A stretch of DNA of 17,506 nucleotides from Oscillospiraceae bacterium (GCA_019422905.1 JAHZCM010000036.1:1-17506), one strand, 5' to 3'; counted from the first letter of the stretch, positions 1 through 8,068 are shown. Made by a program: numbers and translations. Notes: generated by a model from the sequence alone, not told the origin.

Positions 1-1056
1 CTTCAGACGGGACAAAGAAGGCAGCACGTCGATTGGCGGCGCAATATTCTTGCGGTACAGCTCACGGCTCAGAATGACCTGCCCCTCGGTGATGTAGCCG
101 GTCAGGTCGGGAATCGGATGTGTCTTGTCGTCCTCCGGCATGGTCAGAATTGGGATCAGCGTAATTGAGCCGCTCTTGCCGTTCTGGCGGCCTGCGCGCT
201 CGTAGAGCGAGGCGAGGTCGGTATACATGTAGCCCGGATAGCCACGGCGTCCCGGAACCTCCTTGCGCGCGGCGGAAACCTCGCGCAGGGCGTCGGCGTA
301 GTTCGTGATGTCCGTCAGAATGACAAGCACGTGGTAGTTCTTTTCAAAGGCGAGATACTCGGCGGCGGTCAGCGCCATACGCGGCGTCGCGATACGCTCG
401 ATCGCCGGGTCGTTCGCCAGGTTTACAAACATGACCGTGCGGTCGATGGCGCCGGTCTCCTTAAAGCTCTCGATGAAGAAATTCGATTCCTCAAACGTAA
501 TGCCGAGCGCGGCAAACACGACGACGAACGGGTCGTTCGTGCCGCGCACCTTGGCTTGGCGGGCAATCTGTGCCGCCAACTGCGCGTGGGGCAGGCCGGA
601 AGCCGAGAAGATGGGCAGCTTCTGCCCGCGGACCAGGGTGTTCAGGCCGTCGATGGCGGAAATGCCGGTCTGGATAAATTCCTGCGGATAATTGCGGGCC
701 GCAGGGTTCATCGGCAGGCCGTTGATATCGGCACGGCGGTCGGGCAGGATTTCCGGCCCATCGTCGATCGGGCGGCCGAGGCCGTCGAATACGCGGCCGA
801 GCATATCCTCGCTCACGCCCAGCTCCATGGTTCTGCCGAGAAAACGGACGCGGCTGTTGGAGAGGTTGATGCCGGTAGAGCTTTCAAAAAGCTGCACGAG
901 CGCGTTGCCTTCGTTGATTTCCAGCACCTTGCAGCGGCGCTTTTCGCCGTTGGCCAGTTCGATTTCCGCGAGTTCATCGTACGTTACGTTTTCAACGCCC
1001 TTGACGAGCATCAGAGGGCCTGCAACCTCCTGTATGGTTCTGTATTCCTTTGGCAT
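1..1056 (-). CDS. atpB: V-type ATP synthase subunit B (partial, C-terminus off the left edge)
   Basis: Non-catalytic nucleotide-binding subunit of the A3B3 head of a V/A-type ATPase, on the cytoplasmic side of the membrane. The 352 visible residues start MPKEYRTIQEVAGPL. They lack a Walker A P-loop and have SASGLPHAQLAAQ in its place, as is typical of B subunits; GRRGYPGYMYTDLASLYERAGR and the final PPIDVLPSLSRLK are also family hallmarks. About 100 C-terminal residues are missing at the window edge (family length about 460). The ATG shares its A with the TGA of the upstream A gene (TGATG), and an AAGGAGGA ribosome binding site lies inside the end of A, so A and B are probably translationally coupled. 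It is the last visible gene of the operon; subunit D would be expected next. Confidence 0.97.
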   Translation of the reverse strand, partial: MPKEYRTIQEVAGPLMLVKGVENVTYDELAEIELANGEKRRCKVLEINEGNALVQLFESSTGINLSNSRVRFLGRTMELGVSEDMLGRVFDGLGRPIDDGPEILPDRRADINGLPMNPAARNYPQEFIQTGISAIDGLNTLVRGQKLPIFSASGLPHAQLAAQIARQAKVRGTNDPFVVVFAALGITFEESNFFIESFKETGAIDRTVMFVNLANDPAIERIATPRMALTAAEYLAFEKNYHVLVILTDITNYADALREVSAARKEVPGRRGYPGYMYTDLASLYERAGRQNGKSGSITLIPILTMPEDDKTHPIPDLTGYITEGQVILSRELYRKNIAPPIDVLPSLSRLK

Positions 1057-2828
1057 CAGAAGTCCTCCTTGTTCTGTACGGCGTCATGGATTTCGCGCCC
1101 GAGCGTGGTGCAGATGCTGCTGTACTCCGCCGCGACGTTTTCCGGCGCAACGTATTTGAAGCGGCCAATGCGCTCGCGCACAGGCAGGCTGATCAGATCG
1201 TCCGCCTTTGCGCCTTTTTCAAGCGCGGCAACGCACTGGTCGTAATATTCGATCACAAGGCGCATCATGTCATGCTGCTTTTCGAGACTCGTGTAGGTGT
1301 CGGTATCGTCGAAGGCGTTCTGATGCAGGAAGTCCTCGCGGATGGAGCGGGCGGCTTCAAGCTTCAGGCGGTCCGGCGCGGAGAGCGCGTCCATACCGAC
1401 GAGCTTCACAATTTCCTCCAGCTCCGCTTCGTCCTGCAGAAGACGCATCAGGCGGGCTCTGAGCTCCATCCAGTCGGGTGCGACCTCGGTGTTGAACCAA
1501 TTGGACATCGTGTCCACATAGAGCGAATAGGAGGTCAGCCAGTTGACGGCCGGGAAGTGGCGCTTATAAGCGAGGTTTGAATCCAGGCCCCAGAAGACCT
1601 TGACAATGCGCAGCGTCGCCTGCGAGACCGGCTCGGAAATGTCGCCGCCCGGAGGGGAAACCGCGCCGATAACAGAAAGCGCGCCCTCACGGTCGTCGCT
1701 GCCGAGCGTGATCACGCGGCCTGCGCGTTCGTAGAACTGCGCCAGACGGCTGCCCAGATACGCCGGATAGCCTTCTTCACCGGGCATCTCCTCGAGACGG
1801 CCGGACATTTCGCGCAGCGCCTCCGCCCAGCGGGAGGTGGAATCCGCCATCAGGGCGACGGAATAGCCCATATCGCGGAAATATTCCGCAATTGTAATGC
1901 CGGTGTAGATCGAGGCCTCGCGCGCCGCAACCGGCATGTCGGAGGTATTGGCGATCAGCACCGTGCGCTTCATCAGGGAATAACCGGTTTTCGGGTCCAC
2001 AAGCTCCGGAAACTCGTTCAGAACGTCGGTCATCTCATTGCCGCGCTCACCGCAGCCGATATACACGACGATATCCGCCTCCGCCCATTTCGCAAGCTGG
2101 TGCTGCACGACGGTTTTGCCGCTGCCGAACGGGCCGGGAACCGCCGCCACACCGCCCTTGGCGATGGGGAAGAGCGTGTCGATTACGCGCTGGCCGGTAA
2201 TCAGGGGCATATCCGGCGAGAGCTTCTTCTGGTAGGGCCTGCCGCGGCGGACTGGCCACCGCTGCATCAAGGTTACATCGATGCTGCTGCCGTTCGGCGT
2301 ATCGATGACGGCTACCGTGTCCGTCACGGTATATTCGCCCGCGGAGATGGAGCGGATCGTGCCGCGCACGCCGGCCGGCACCATGATCTTGTGCAGAACG
2401 ATCTCGGTTTCCTGTACGGTTCCGAGGATATCACCGCCGACCACGCTGTCTCCCACCTGCTTTGTGGGCATGAAATTCCATTTTACGTCGCGCCGCAGGG
2501 AGGGAACCTCCACGCCGCGCTTCAGATTGTTGCCGGAAATCTGCATGATGGCGTCCAGCGGGCGCTGGATGCCGTCGTAGATCGAGCTGATGAGGCCCGG
2601 CCCAAGCTCAACGCTCATCGGCTCGCCGGTGGATTCCACGGGCGTACCCGGACCCAGGCCGGAGGTCTCCTCGTAAACCTGAATCGAGGCCTCATCGCCA
2701 TGGATTTCTATGATTTCACCGATCAGCCGCTGGTCGCTGACACGCACGACGTCGAACATGTTCGCGTCGCGCATGCCGCGGGCAATGACGAGCGGACCGG
2801 CTACTTTTTTGATTGTGCCTTTGCTCAT
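1056..2828 (-). CDS. atpA: V-type ATP synthase subunit A (catalytic)
   Basis: Catalytic ATP-hydrolysing or ATP-forming subunit of the A3B3 head. At 590 aa it has the usual length for bacterial V-type A subunits. The N-terminal beta-barrel begins MSKGTIKKVAGPLV. The A-specific insertion, absent from F-type beta subunits, lies at about residues 110-190. The P-loop GPFGSGKT is at 232-239, the catalytic-glutamate motif GERGNE begins near 260 (E261), and DSTSRWAEALREMSGRLEEM follows. The stop codon overlaps the start of B by one base. The gap to the upstream F gene is 22 bases. Its ribosome binding site is weaker than its neighbours': only GGGTGA, about 10 bases from the ATG, so translation may depend partly on coupling to F. 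Confidence 0.98.
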   Translation of the reverse strand: MSKGTIKKVAGPLVIARGMRDANMFDVVRVSDQRLIGEIIEIHGDEASIQVYEETSGLGPGTPVESTGEPMSVELGPGLISSIYDGIQRPLDAIMQISGNNLKRGVEVPSLRRDVKWNFMPTKQVGDSVVGGDILGTVQETEIVLHKIMVPAGVRGTIRSISAGEYTVTDTVAVIDTPNGSSIDVTLMQRWPVRRGRPYQKKLSPDMPLITGQRVIDTLFPIAKGGVAAVPGPFGSGKTVVQHQLAKWAEADIVVYIGCGERGNEMTDVLNEFPELVDPKTGYSLMKRTVLIANTSDMPVAAREASIYTGITIAEYFRDMGYSVALMADSTSRWAEALREMSGRLEEMPGEEGYPAYLGSRLAQFYERAGRVITLGSDDREGALSVIGAVSPPGGDISEPVSQATLRIVKVFWGLDSNLAYKRHFPAVNWLTSYSLYVDTMSNWFNTEVAPDWMELRARLMRLLQDEAELEEIVKLVGMDALSAPDRLKLEAARSIREDFLHQNAFDDTDTYTSLEKQHDMMRLVIEYYDQCVAALEKGAKADDLISLPVRERIGRFKYVAPENVAAEYSSICTTLGREIHDAVQNKEDF

Positions 2829-2850
2829 TTGCTTGAAGTCACCCGTTTCT

Positions 2851-3174
2851 TTAATCGTTTTCGTTGAAGATAATATCGGAGCCGACAGCCTGCTCCACCG
2901 ATTTTTTCACCATTTTGATGCCCATGCCCGTATTGCCCGTTACGCCGGGAATCGGGATGATGGCGGGCAGCGGCTGCAGCCGGAAATGGTCGAGCTCATG
3001 CTCCAGCTCGGCGGCCAGCGCCTCGGTGATATAGATCACGGCGTATTCGCCCTCCGCCAGGCGGCGCAGAGTTTTTGAGCCGGTTTCGCTGTCTGCCACA
3101 GGGAAAACCTCCAGCCCCAGCGCCGCAAAGCCGTAGATGCTGTCGCGGTCTCCGATTACTGCTGCTCTGTACAT
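2851..3174 (-). CDS. atpF: V-type ATP synthase subunit F
   Basis: Small subunit of the central rotor stalk (called NtpG in Enterococcus hirae). It is 107 aa, the usual size of about 100-110. The N-terminus MYRAAVIGDRDSIYGFAALG is the characteristic beta strand and glycine-rich turn of the subunit F Rossmann-like fold. The middle (YAVIYITEALA) and the glycine-rich segment near residues 80-90 (PIPGVTGNTGMGI) also match the family. It lies between C (38-base gap) and A (22-base gap), the conserved position. AAAGGA about 10 bases upstream of the ATG is the likely ribosome binding site. Confidence 0.95.
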   Translation of the reverse strand: MYRAAVIGDRDSIYGFAALGLEVFPVADSETGSKTLRRLAEGEYAVIYITEALAAELEHELDHFRLQPLPAIIPIPGVTGNTGMGIKMVKKSVEQAVGSDIIFNEND

Positions 3175-3212
3175 AGTGTCGTCCTTTCTGTTGGCGGCTT
3201 TTTTCTGCGGGA

Positions 3213-4175
3213 CTATACTTCCCGCAGCCGCGCCCGGATCCGCTCATCCGACAGGCCGTTCTGCTTGCCGGATACAATGATGCGCACGGTGGAAATCTCG
3301 TTCTGCCGCGCGATCACATAAGCGAGCAGCGGGGCAATCGTGAAATAATCCTGCCCGCTGACCGCCTTGACGAGCGCCGTCTGCCGGTCGTCGCACCATT
3401 TTTCAAAGCTGGAAGCACCGGCCTTCAACGGCTCCACGCCGTCGGCATATTCGGTGCGGCCGAGATAGGCGTACAGTGCTTCCGCATCCTTTTCGGCGGC
3501 TTCAATCAGCGCGCCGAGCTCCAGTGTGTCGCAGGGGGCAAGGCTTTCCTCCAGAAAAGCTCTGTCCTTTCCGGTATGCTGGGCGCGTGCCGCGATCTTG
3601 ATATCCGACACGGCGACCTTCAGCTCCGAAAAAGCCTTGATGAGTGCATTGTCGCTTTCCGCGCCGGCCCGGTGGATTGCGGTGAGACAGGCGCGGTCGA
3701 GAATGATATCGCAGCGCTGTCCATCCCGTGTGGTGAGCAGCACCTGCGTTGCGTTTGACGCGGCCTCCGCCATGAAATCCGGCAGCGCGGAAAAATCATT
3801 CTGCCGCACGGCGGCCTGCATGGTTTCGGGCTTCACTGTGCCGCCCGACATAAAAACATTGTGCGGTTCCGTATTGGTGACGGTGCATTTCACCGCCGCC
3901 TTCAAATTATTGAAATCGATGGGGTAGAGCAGAACGTCAAACGGGGAAAGATCGGGTGTAAGCTCATGGATGAGCGCCCATGTCTTCTCTGTTTCGGCGG
4001 CCAAGACAGCCTCCGCCGTCTGCTCGCCGTTTGCGCCCCAGCCCTTGTCGGCCAGTGCGCGGAGGCATTCCGCCGGCGTTTTGCACGCCATGAGCCGGTC
4101 TATGTCCTGCTGTGTGAGAAGTGAAAGCTCACGTGCCTTGATGCGCGCCACAGCGTAGATATATTCCTGTGCCAT
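3213..4175 (-). CDS. atpC: V-type ATP synthase subunit C (AC39/d-type)
   Basis: Funnel-shaped subunit that connects the rotor stalk to the membrane K-ring (vATP-synt_AC39 family; NtpC or subunit d elsewhere). It is 320 aa, close to the family norm. The start MAQEYIYAVARIKARELSLL and DIDRLMACKTPAECLRALAD match the helical repeat pattern typical of this family, which is otherwise poorly conserved. YVIARQNEISTVRIIVSGKQ near the C-terminus is the most conserved family segment. An AAGGTGGTC ribosome binding site precedes the ATG. The 74-base gap after E is the longest inside the operon and has no terminator. Confidence 0.93.
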   Translation of the reverse strand: MAQEYIYAVARIKARELSLLTQQDIDRLMACKTPAECLRALADKGWGANGEQTAEAVLAAETEKTWALIHELTPDLSPFDVLLYPIDFNNLKAAVKCTVTNTEPHNVFMSGGTVKPETMQAAVRQNDFSALPDFMAEAASNATQVLLTTRDGQRCDIILDRACLTAIHRAGAESDNALIKAFSELKVAVSDIKIAARAQHTGKDRAFLEESLAPCDTLELGALIEAAEKDAEALYAYLGRTEYADGVEPLKAGASSFEKWCDDRQTALVKAVSGQDYFTIAPLLAYVIARQNEISTVRIIVSGKQNGLSDERIRARLREV

Positions 4176-4249
4176 TCTTCAGTGACCACCTTCTTTTCTG
4201 CGGTGAGTACGATTGTTTTGTAATTTCAAATATGGTGCCGTGCGGCGGC

Positions 4250-4840
4250 TTACTCAAAAAGCAGCGCACCGGCGAGATCCTGCAACGTGTCGGCCTCCGA
4301 TTCAAACAGCGCGTCAAAGGTGCAGTTTATATCGATACCGCCGTAAACCAGCAAAAAGCCGTCCGCAAAGTCGTGCGGCGTTTGAGATACGGTGATATGC
4401 CCGTTCGGTACGGCCTTGCTAAGCTGTGCTTCAAAATCTGCGGGCATACGCGCGAGATCCTTCCGGTTCAGCAGCATCTGTGCCTCGCCGCTTGCCGCAT
4501 ATTTCTGCGCGAGCTTTAAAAGCACCGTGAAATATTCCGCGTCCGGAAGGGCGCGCAGGCGGTTCTTTGCCGCGTCGATCGTATCGCGGATCGCGCTTTG
4601 CTTCGTGGCAAGGAGTGTGCGCCGGCGGCTGAACACCGCCGCGGATTGTGCTTTGCTGCGGATATCCTCTGAAGCGGCAGCGCCGTCCGCCAGAATTTCC
4701 GCGGACTGCGCTTCCGCCTCGTCGGCGGCCTTTTTCAGGAGCGCTTCGGCTTCCTGCTCGGCAGCAGCGACCGCTTCGGCGGCCTTCTGCTCTGCGTCTG
4801 CCCGGATCTGCTCTAAGATTCTGTCCAGTCCTGTAGCCAT
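4250..4840 (-). CDS. atpE: V-type ATP synthase subunit E (peripheral stalk)
   Basis: Peripheral-stalk (stator) subunit that pairs with the small G/H-like coiled-coil subunit. It is 196 aa. The N-terminal half (about residues 10-90) is a long Ala/Glu/Lys-rich coiled coil (EQIRADAEQKAAEAVAAAEQ), and the C-terminal half is a mixed alpha/beta globular domain with GGIDINCTFDALFE near the end, as in other E subunits. The ribosome binding site AAGGAGAGA is strong. It lies between K (44-base gap) and C (74-base gap), in the expected order. Sequence identity in this family is low; the call rests on architecture plus operon position. Confidence 0.92.
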   Translation of the reverse strand: MATGLDRILEQIRADAEQKAAEAVAAAEQEAEALLKKAADEAEAQSAEILADGAAASEDIRSKAQSAAVFSRRRTLLATKQSAIRDTIDAAKNRLRALPDAEYFTVLLKLAQKYAASGEAQMLLNRKDLARMPADFEAQLSKAVPNGHITVSQTPHDFADGFLLVYGGIDINCTFDALFESEADTLQDLAGALLFE

Positions 4841-4884
4841 GAATGTCTCTCCTTTTCGCTTAATACAGGGGTAAGGCCGGGCGG

Positions 4885-5382
4885 TTACGCCGCGATACCG
4901 CCGATATTTGCGACAGAGAGCAGGGAGACGAGCAGGGCCAGAACCGCATAGGTTTCAACCATAGCCGGGAAAATCATAGCCTTACCGAACTGATCCGGGC
5001 GCTTGGCGACAAGCGCGATGGAGGCCACGGAGGCCTTTGCCTGCTGCTTTGCGGAAATCAGGCCGATAATTGCCATCGGCATACAGGCTGCCAGATACAG
5101 GAGACCCTTTGCGAAGGAGATGTCCGGGCTGCCGCCGAGGATACCGATGTTTGTGAGCGTGAGGAACGCAATCAGAAGGCCGTAGATGCCCTGCGTGCCC
5201 GGGAGAAGCTGGAGAATCAGGACCTTACCGAAGAGCGTCGGGTTTTCGGAGACGACGCCTGCGGCCGCCTGGCCTGTCATACCGACGCCGACTGCGGAGC
5301 CGATGCCGCCGAGAAGAGCTGCGAGAACCGCGCCGACCAGCGCAAGAACGATGCCGAGGGAATTGATGTCGAACTTTTCCAT
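4885..5382 (-). CDS. atpK: V-type ATP synthase subunit K (membrane rotor ring)
   Basis: Proteolipid of the ion-translocating membrane ring. It is 165 aa with two homologous helical hairpins (membrane segments at about 11-31, 54-77, 91-112 and 136-160). Only the second hairpin has the ion-carrying carboxylate (PAMVETYAV, E143); the first has Gln at the matching place (LPGTQGIYG, T63-Q64), as in E. hirae NtpK. With Q114 in SAKQQAKAS, these residues match the Na+-binding set known for NtpK. The ATG at 5382 was chosen over a longer in-frame upstream reading because GGAGG sits just before it, MEKFDINSLG is a natural start, and the extension would lie inside the I gene. I ends one base upstream. 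Confidence 0.96.
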   Translation of the reverse strand: MEKFDINSLGIVLALVGAVLAALLGGIGSAVGVGMTGQAAAGVVSENPTLFGKVLILQLLPGTQGIYGLLIAFLTLTNIGILGGSPDISFAKGLLYLAACMPMAIIGLISAKQQAKASVASIALVAKRPDQFGKAMIFPAMVETYAVLALLVSLLSVANIGGIAA

Positions 5383-5383
5383 T

Positions 5384-7393
5384 TTATTTTTCCTCCGTAA
5401 TTTTAAAATATTTTGTTTTTGCAGAAAACGGCGCGAATTTACGGCTGCCGCCTTCAAAAAATTTCCCGAAGAATTCCACAAACTGCAAGCGGTTTGTGTG
5501 TACGTAAGCGCCGAGCACGTTGATGCCGAGATTGAGCGCATGCCCGATCACGAACGCCAGAATAAAAATCACAACGCCAAGCGGATTGTTGCCGACCATC
5601 GCGCCCATCTGGTTAAAAACCGAGGCGATAACGCCGGTTGCAAGGCCAAGCGCGAGCAATCTGGAATAGGAAAGAATATCGCTCAGATAGCTCGATACGC
5701 CGTACAGGCCGTAGAGGCCCTTTAAAAAGCGCTTTCCGATGTTTTTGGAGCTGCGGCCTGAGGTGAGGACGATACCGACGGCGCCGATGCCAGCGGCGAT
5801 TGCGCCCGCATTGCCGACGGCTGCCGGGAATGTGAACGAGAGCGAAACCATGTCCGCAAACATCTGCATCGAGAGCAGATAGACGATTCCGCCGCCGACC
5901 AGCATATACCAGAAAACGACGTCATAGATGGCGTCCTTCCAGAGCCCCCGCCGCGCCAACTGATAAAACTGCGCGCCGAGACCGGCAAAAAGATGGATGA
6001 TGCCGATGAGGAACGAGAAGAGCAGCAGCCGCATCGGCTCGTCTACCGGCGTGAACCAGACCGGCGGAATTACAACGTCGGCGTTGAAGAAGGTCTTGGC
6101 GATGACCGTCACCGCATCGCCGAAGAAGCTGCCGAACATAATGCCCCAGAAAATGGTGGAGATACCGCAGTACAGGAACATTTTGAGGGATTTCCTCAGG
6201 CCCTCTTCCATGTTTTTGAATTTCCAAAGTGCAAGGCCGCAGCCGAGAACCATCAAAAGGCCGTAGCCCGCGTCTGAGAGCATCATGCCGAAAAGGAAAT
6301 AGTAGAAAACCGCCATGATCGTGCTGGGGTCGATTTCATTCCGGTTCGGCAGGCTGTAGCTTTCCAGCACGCCTTCAACAGGCGCCGCGAACGCATTGTT
6401 TTTCAGTTTTACGGGAAGATCCTCGTCCTCGCCCGGCGTTTCCAGCTCGACGTAGGCGTCAAGCTTGGCGGTGAGCTCCGCCTCCAGTGCGGCGGCGTTT
6501 TCCGCGGGGATATAACCCGTGATGAGGAATACGTGCGGGCTTTGCCACAGGCGGCCGAGCACGTCGTATTTCTCCGTGCGCATTGTAAAGTAATCGATTG
6601 TGTACAGAAGCGATTCGCGCAGATCCTTGTATGTCCGGATCTCGGCCTCCGCCTCATCGATTTCTGCCTGGAGCTTATCGATGCGCCCGTTCAGGATGCG
6701 CACGCGCTCGCGCGGCGGGGTCTTGCTGGGCTCGGCGGGATAGGTGAAGCCGATGGAGCGCAGGTATGTCTCCAGCTTCAGCCCCTGCGCGGTACGGCAC
6801 ATCAGGAATGCACAGGTCTGCAGCGGGGCAGCGCTCAGAATCTCGACCGTAACTCCGTCAATTTCCGGCACATTCTCGACGATTTTCGCAAGGAGCGCGT
6901 CCTCGCTGTACTCCACGGGGAAAGAGCCGATAAAAACGGAAACCGTCGATGTGCCGAGGGTGCGCATGGAAATATCCAGCTTCATCCACGGCTCCAGCGC
7001 GCCGATCTGCGTGCGCAGGATTTCCGCGCGGTTGTCCGCGCATTTCTTCGAGAGCACGTTAATGCGGGACGCGGTCTTCAGTGTTTCGCCAGCCGCGGCC
7101 GCCGTCTCCTCATAGCGGGAGAGCGGAATCGGCGTGCGCCCGTTCAGGGAAGCGAACAGGGATTTCTCCGGCGGCTCCAGCTTGTCCAGCGCCTGCAGCG
7201 CCGCCTGCAGGGTGGACGTGTTGTTTTCAAATCTTGCCTTTGCCGGATCGGTGTCCATCCGGGAAAAGACGGTTTCGTCAGCTTTACGGTCGCAAATCTC
7301 CACCACACCGCGCCGCTGAATCAATTCAAGGATCTGTTTACGACGGTTCTTGAGCGCATAGATGCTGATGCGCTGCATAGGCATTACCGCCAT
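5384..7393 (-). CDS. atpI: V-type ATP synthase subunit I (membrane stator, a-subunit type)
   Basis: Membrane stator subunit that provides the ion half-channels against the K-ring (V_ATPase_I family; subunit a elsewhere). It is 669 aa. The N-terminal half (about 1-340) is a soluble alpha/beta and coiled-coil domain starting MAVMPMQRISIYALKNRR. The C-terminal half holds the membrane helices, beginning around the ASTIMAVFYYFLFGMMLSD-like segment. The conserved channel arginine is R578 in SYSRLLALGLA, and a second arginine, R635, lies in HTNRLQFVEFFGKF. These correspond in position and context to the two essential arginines described for E. hirae NtpI. AGGAGG precedes the ATG. The gap to the upstream G/H gene is 34 bases, and K starts almost directly after the stop. 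Confidence 0.97.
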   Translation of the reverse strand: MAVMPMQRISIYALKNRRKQILELIQRRGVVEICDRKADETVFSRMDTDPAKARFENNTSTLQAALQALDKLEPPEKSLFASLNGRTPIPLSRYEETAAAAGETLKTASRINVLSKKCADNRAEILRTQIGALEPWMKLDISMRTLGTSTVSVFIGSFPVEYSEDALLAKIVENVPEIDGVTVEILSAAPLQTCAFLMCRTAQGLKLETYLRSIGFTYPAEPSKTPPRERVRILNGRIDKLQAEIDEAEAEIRTYKDLRESLLYTIDYFTMRTEKYDVLGRLWQSPHVFLITGYIPAENAAALEAELTAKLDAYVELETPGEDEDLPVKLKNNAFAAPVEGVLESYSLPNRNEIDPSTIMAVFYYFLFGMMLSDAGYGLLMVLGCGLALWKFKNMEEGLRKSLKMFLYCGISTIFWGIMFGSFFGDAVTVIAKTFFNADVVIPPVWFTPVDEPMRLLLFSFLIGIIHLFAGLGAQFYQLARRGLWKDAIYDVVFWYMLVGGGIVYLLSMQMFADMVSLSFTFPAAVGNAGAIAAGIGAVGIVLTSGRSSKNIGKRFLKGLYGLYGVSSYLSDILSYSRLLALGLATGVIASVFNQMGAMVGNNPLGVVIFILAFVIGHALNLGINVLGAYVHTNRLQFVEFFGKFFEGGSRKFAPFSAKTKYFKITEEK

Positions 7394-7427
7394 ACGGCGA
7401 CCCCCTCCTTTCGTAAATTGCGCCGCG

Positions 7428-7739
7428 TCATCCGGTTATCTCCTCCAAAATTGCGCGTATCGCTTTTTCGCTGTTCTGCCGCGCCTTCGCGCGGAGCTGC
7501 TGGGCGAGCGCAGCGGTTTCCTGCTGCGCTTCCCGCGCATGGGTTTCCGCTTCTGCGCCTGCATCGGCCTCCGCCTTTTTGCGTTGGACCATTGCCTGCT
7601 GCATGCGTGTCTCCCGCAGATCAGCGGCTTTTTGCTTTGCTTCCTGACGGATGGCGTCACACCGGTGCTCTGCGTTTTCCATGATCTTTTCCGCAGCCTG
7701 TTCGGCGTTTTTTACAGCATCCAGAGCCTCTTTTGCCAA
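7428..7739 (-). CDS. V-type ATP synthase G/H-like stalk subunit (TTG start)
   Basis: Small coiled-coil partner of subunit E in the peripheral stalk (the NtpF position in E. hirae; often annotated subunit G or H). It is 103 aa, almost entirely Ala/Glu/Lys/Arg/Gln with heptad-like spacing (EQAAEKIMENAEHRCDAIRQ) and no globular domain. The start codon is TTG: GGAGGTGAT, a near-perfect match to the 16S anti-Shine-Dalgarno, lies a few bases upstream, and no ATG lies nearby in frame. It is the first gene of the ATPase operon, 34 bases before I. The family assignment rests on size, coiled coil and operon position, since such sequences carry little distinctive signal. Confidence 0.88.
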   Translation of the reverse strand: MAKEALDAVKNAEQAAEKIMENAEHRCDAIRQEAKQKAADLRETRMQQAMVQRKKAEADAGAEAETHAREAQQETAALAQQLRAKARQNSEKAIRAILEEITG

Positions 7740-7767
7740 AGAATCACCTCCAAGTTCGGGCTTATAC

Positions 7768-7803
7768 GTACGGCATGGCCCAAAAGAACATACCCTGCCG
7801 CAC
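7768..7803 (-). other. Leader hairpin of the V-type ATPase mRNA
   Basis: In the predicted leader between the promoter at 7837-7865 and the TTG start at 7739, positions 7796-7803 can pair with 7768-7775 over 8 bp (one G-U). A further GG/CC pair is possible across a single-base bulge. No U-run follows, so it is not an intrinsic terminator. It ends about 15-20 bases before the ribosome binding site and could affect mRNA stability or initiation. Seen by eye only; no folding energy was calculated. Confidence 0.5.
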
Positions 7804-7836
7804 CTGAATTATGAGTCCAAAATGCTATACAGGAAT

Positions 7837-7865
7837 ATTATAGTGTAATCTTGTAGGATTTACAA
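7837..7865 (-). promoter_or_regulatory. Predicted sigma-A promoter of the V-type ATPase operon
   Basis: On the minus strand, TTGTAA (7865-7860) and TATAAT (7842-7837) are separated by 17 bases. The -10 is perfect and the -35 matches 4 of 6. The start would be near 7830, giving a leader of about 90 nt before the TTG of the first ATPase gene. It is the best minus-strand promoter between the two divergent genes. Confidence 0.7.
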
Positions 7866-8038
7866 GGGTAAAACAGCAAATTTTCTTAGACATTTGCGAA
7901 TATGTGTTTATATTTTAGTCAGTTTTCATGGTTTGAAGCAGGAAACGCGAAATTTGTTTTGAGAGGCCTGCGATTGTGCGGAAGGCGCATACTTTCTTAC
8001 GAAGTCCTTAAGAAAAAACCAAAAAGTTAACATTTTGT

Positions 8039-8068
8039 TTATATGTTGCCATCGGATTGTGCTATAAT
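8039..8068 (+). promoter_or_regulatory. Predicted extended -10 promoter of the flavodoxin-like gene
   Basis: A perfect TATAAT (8063-8068) is preceded by TGC (8060-8062), an extended -10. The -35 is weak: TTATAT at 8039-8044 with an 18-base spacer. Transcription would start near 8075, leaving a leader of about 60 nt with a small CGGGC/GCCCG hairpin (8094-8112) just before the AGGAGG. The TGCTATAAT core is identical to that of the ppdK promoter. Confidence 0.65.

Noticed and set aside
331..1245. 304-codon plus-strand frame opposite atpB/atpA
   Set aside because: Shadow frame crossing the A/B junction; no protein family features.
4885..5541. Longer version of the K subunit starting inside atpI
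   Set aside because: The 53 extra residues overlap the I gene and precede the GGAGG site; K proteins start at MEKFDINS-like positions.
6533..7684. 383-codon open frame on the plus strand across atpI and the G/H gene
   Set aside because: Antisense to well-supported ATPase genes, spans two of them, low-information composition.
7993..8015. TTTCTTA/TAAGAAA hairpin in the divergent region
   Set aside because: AT-only weak stem; too little to call a regulatory element.
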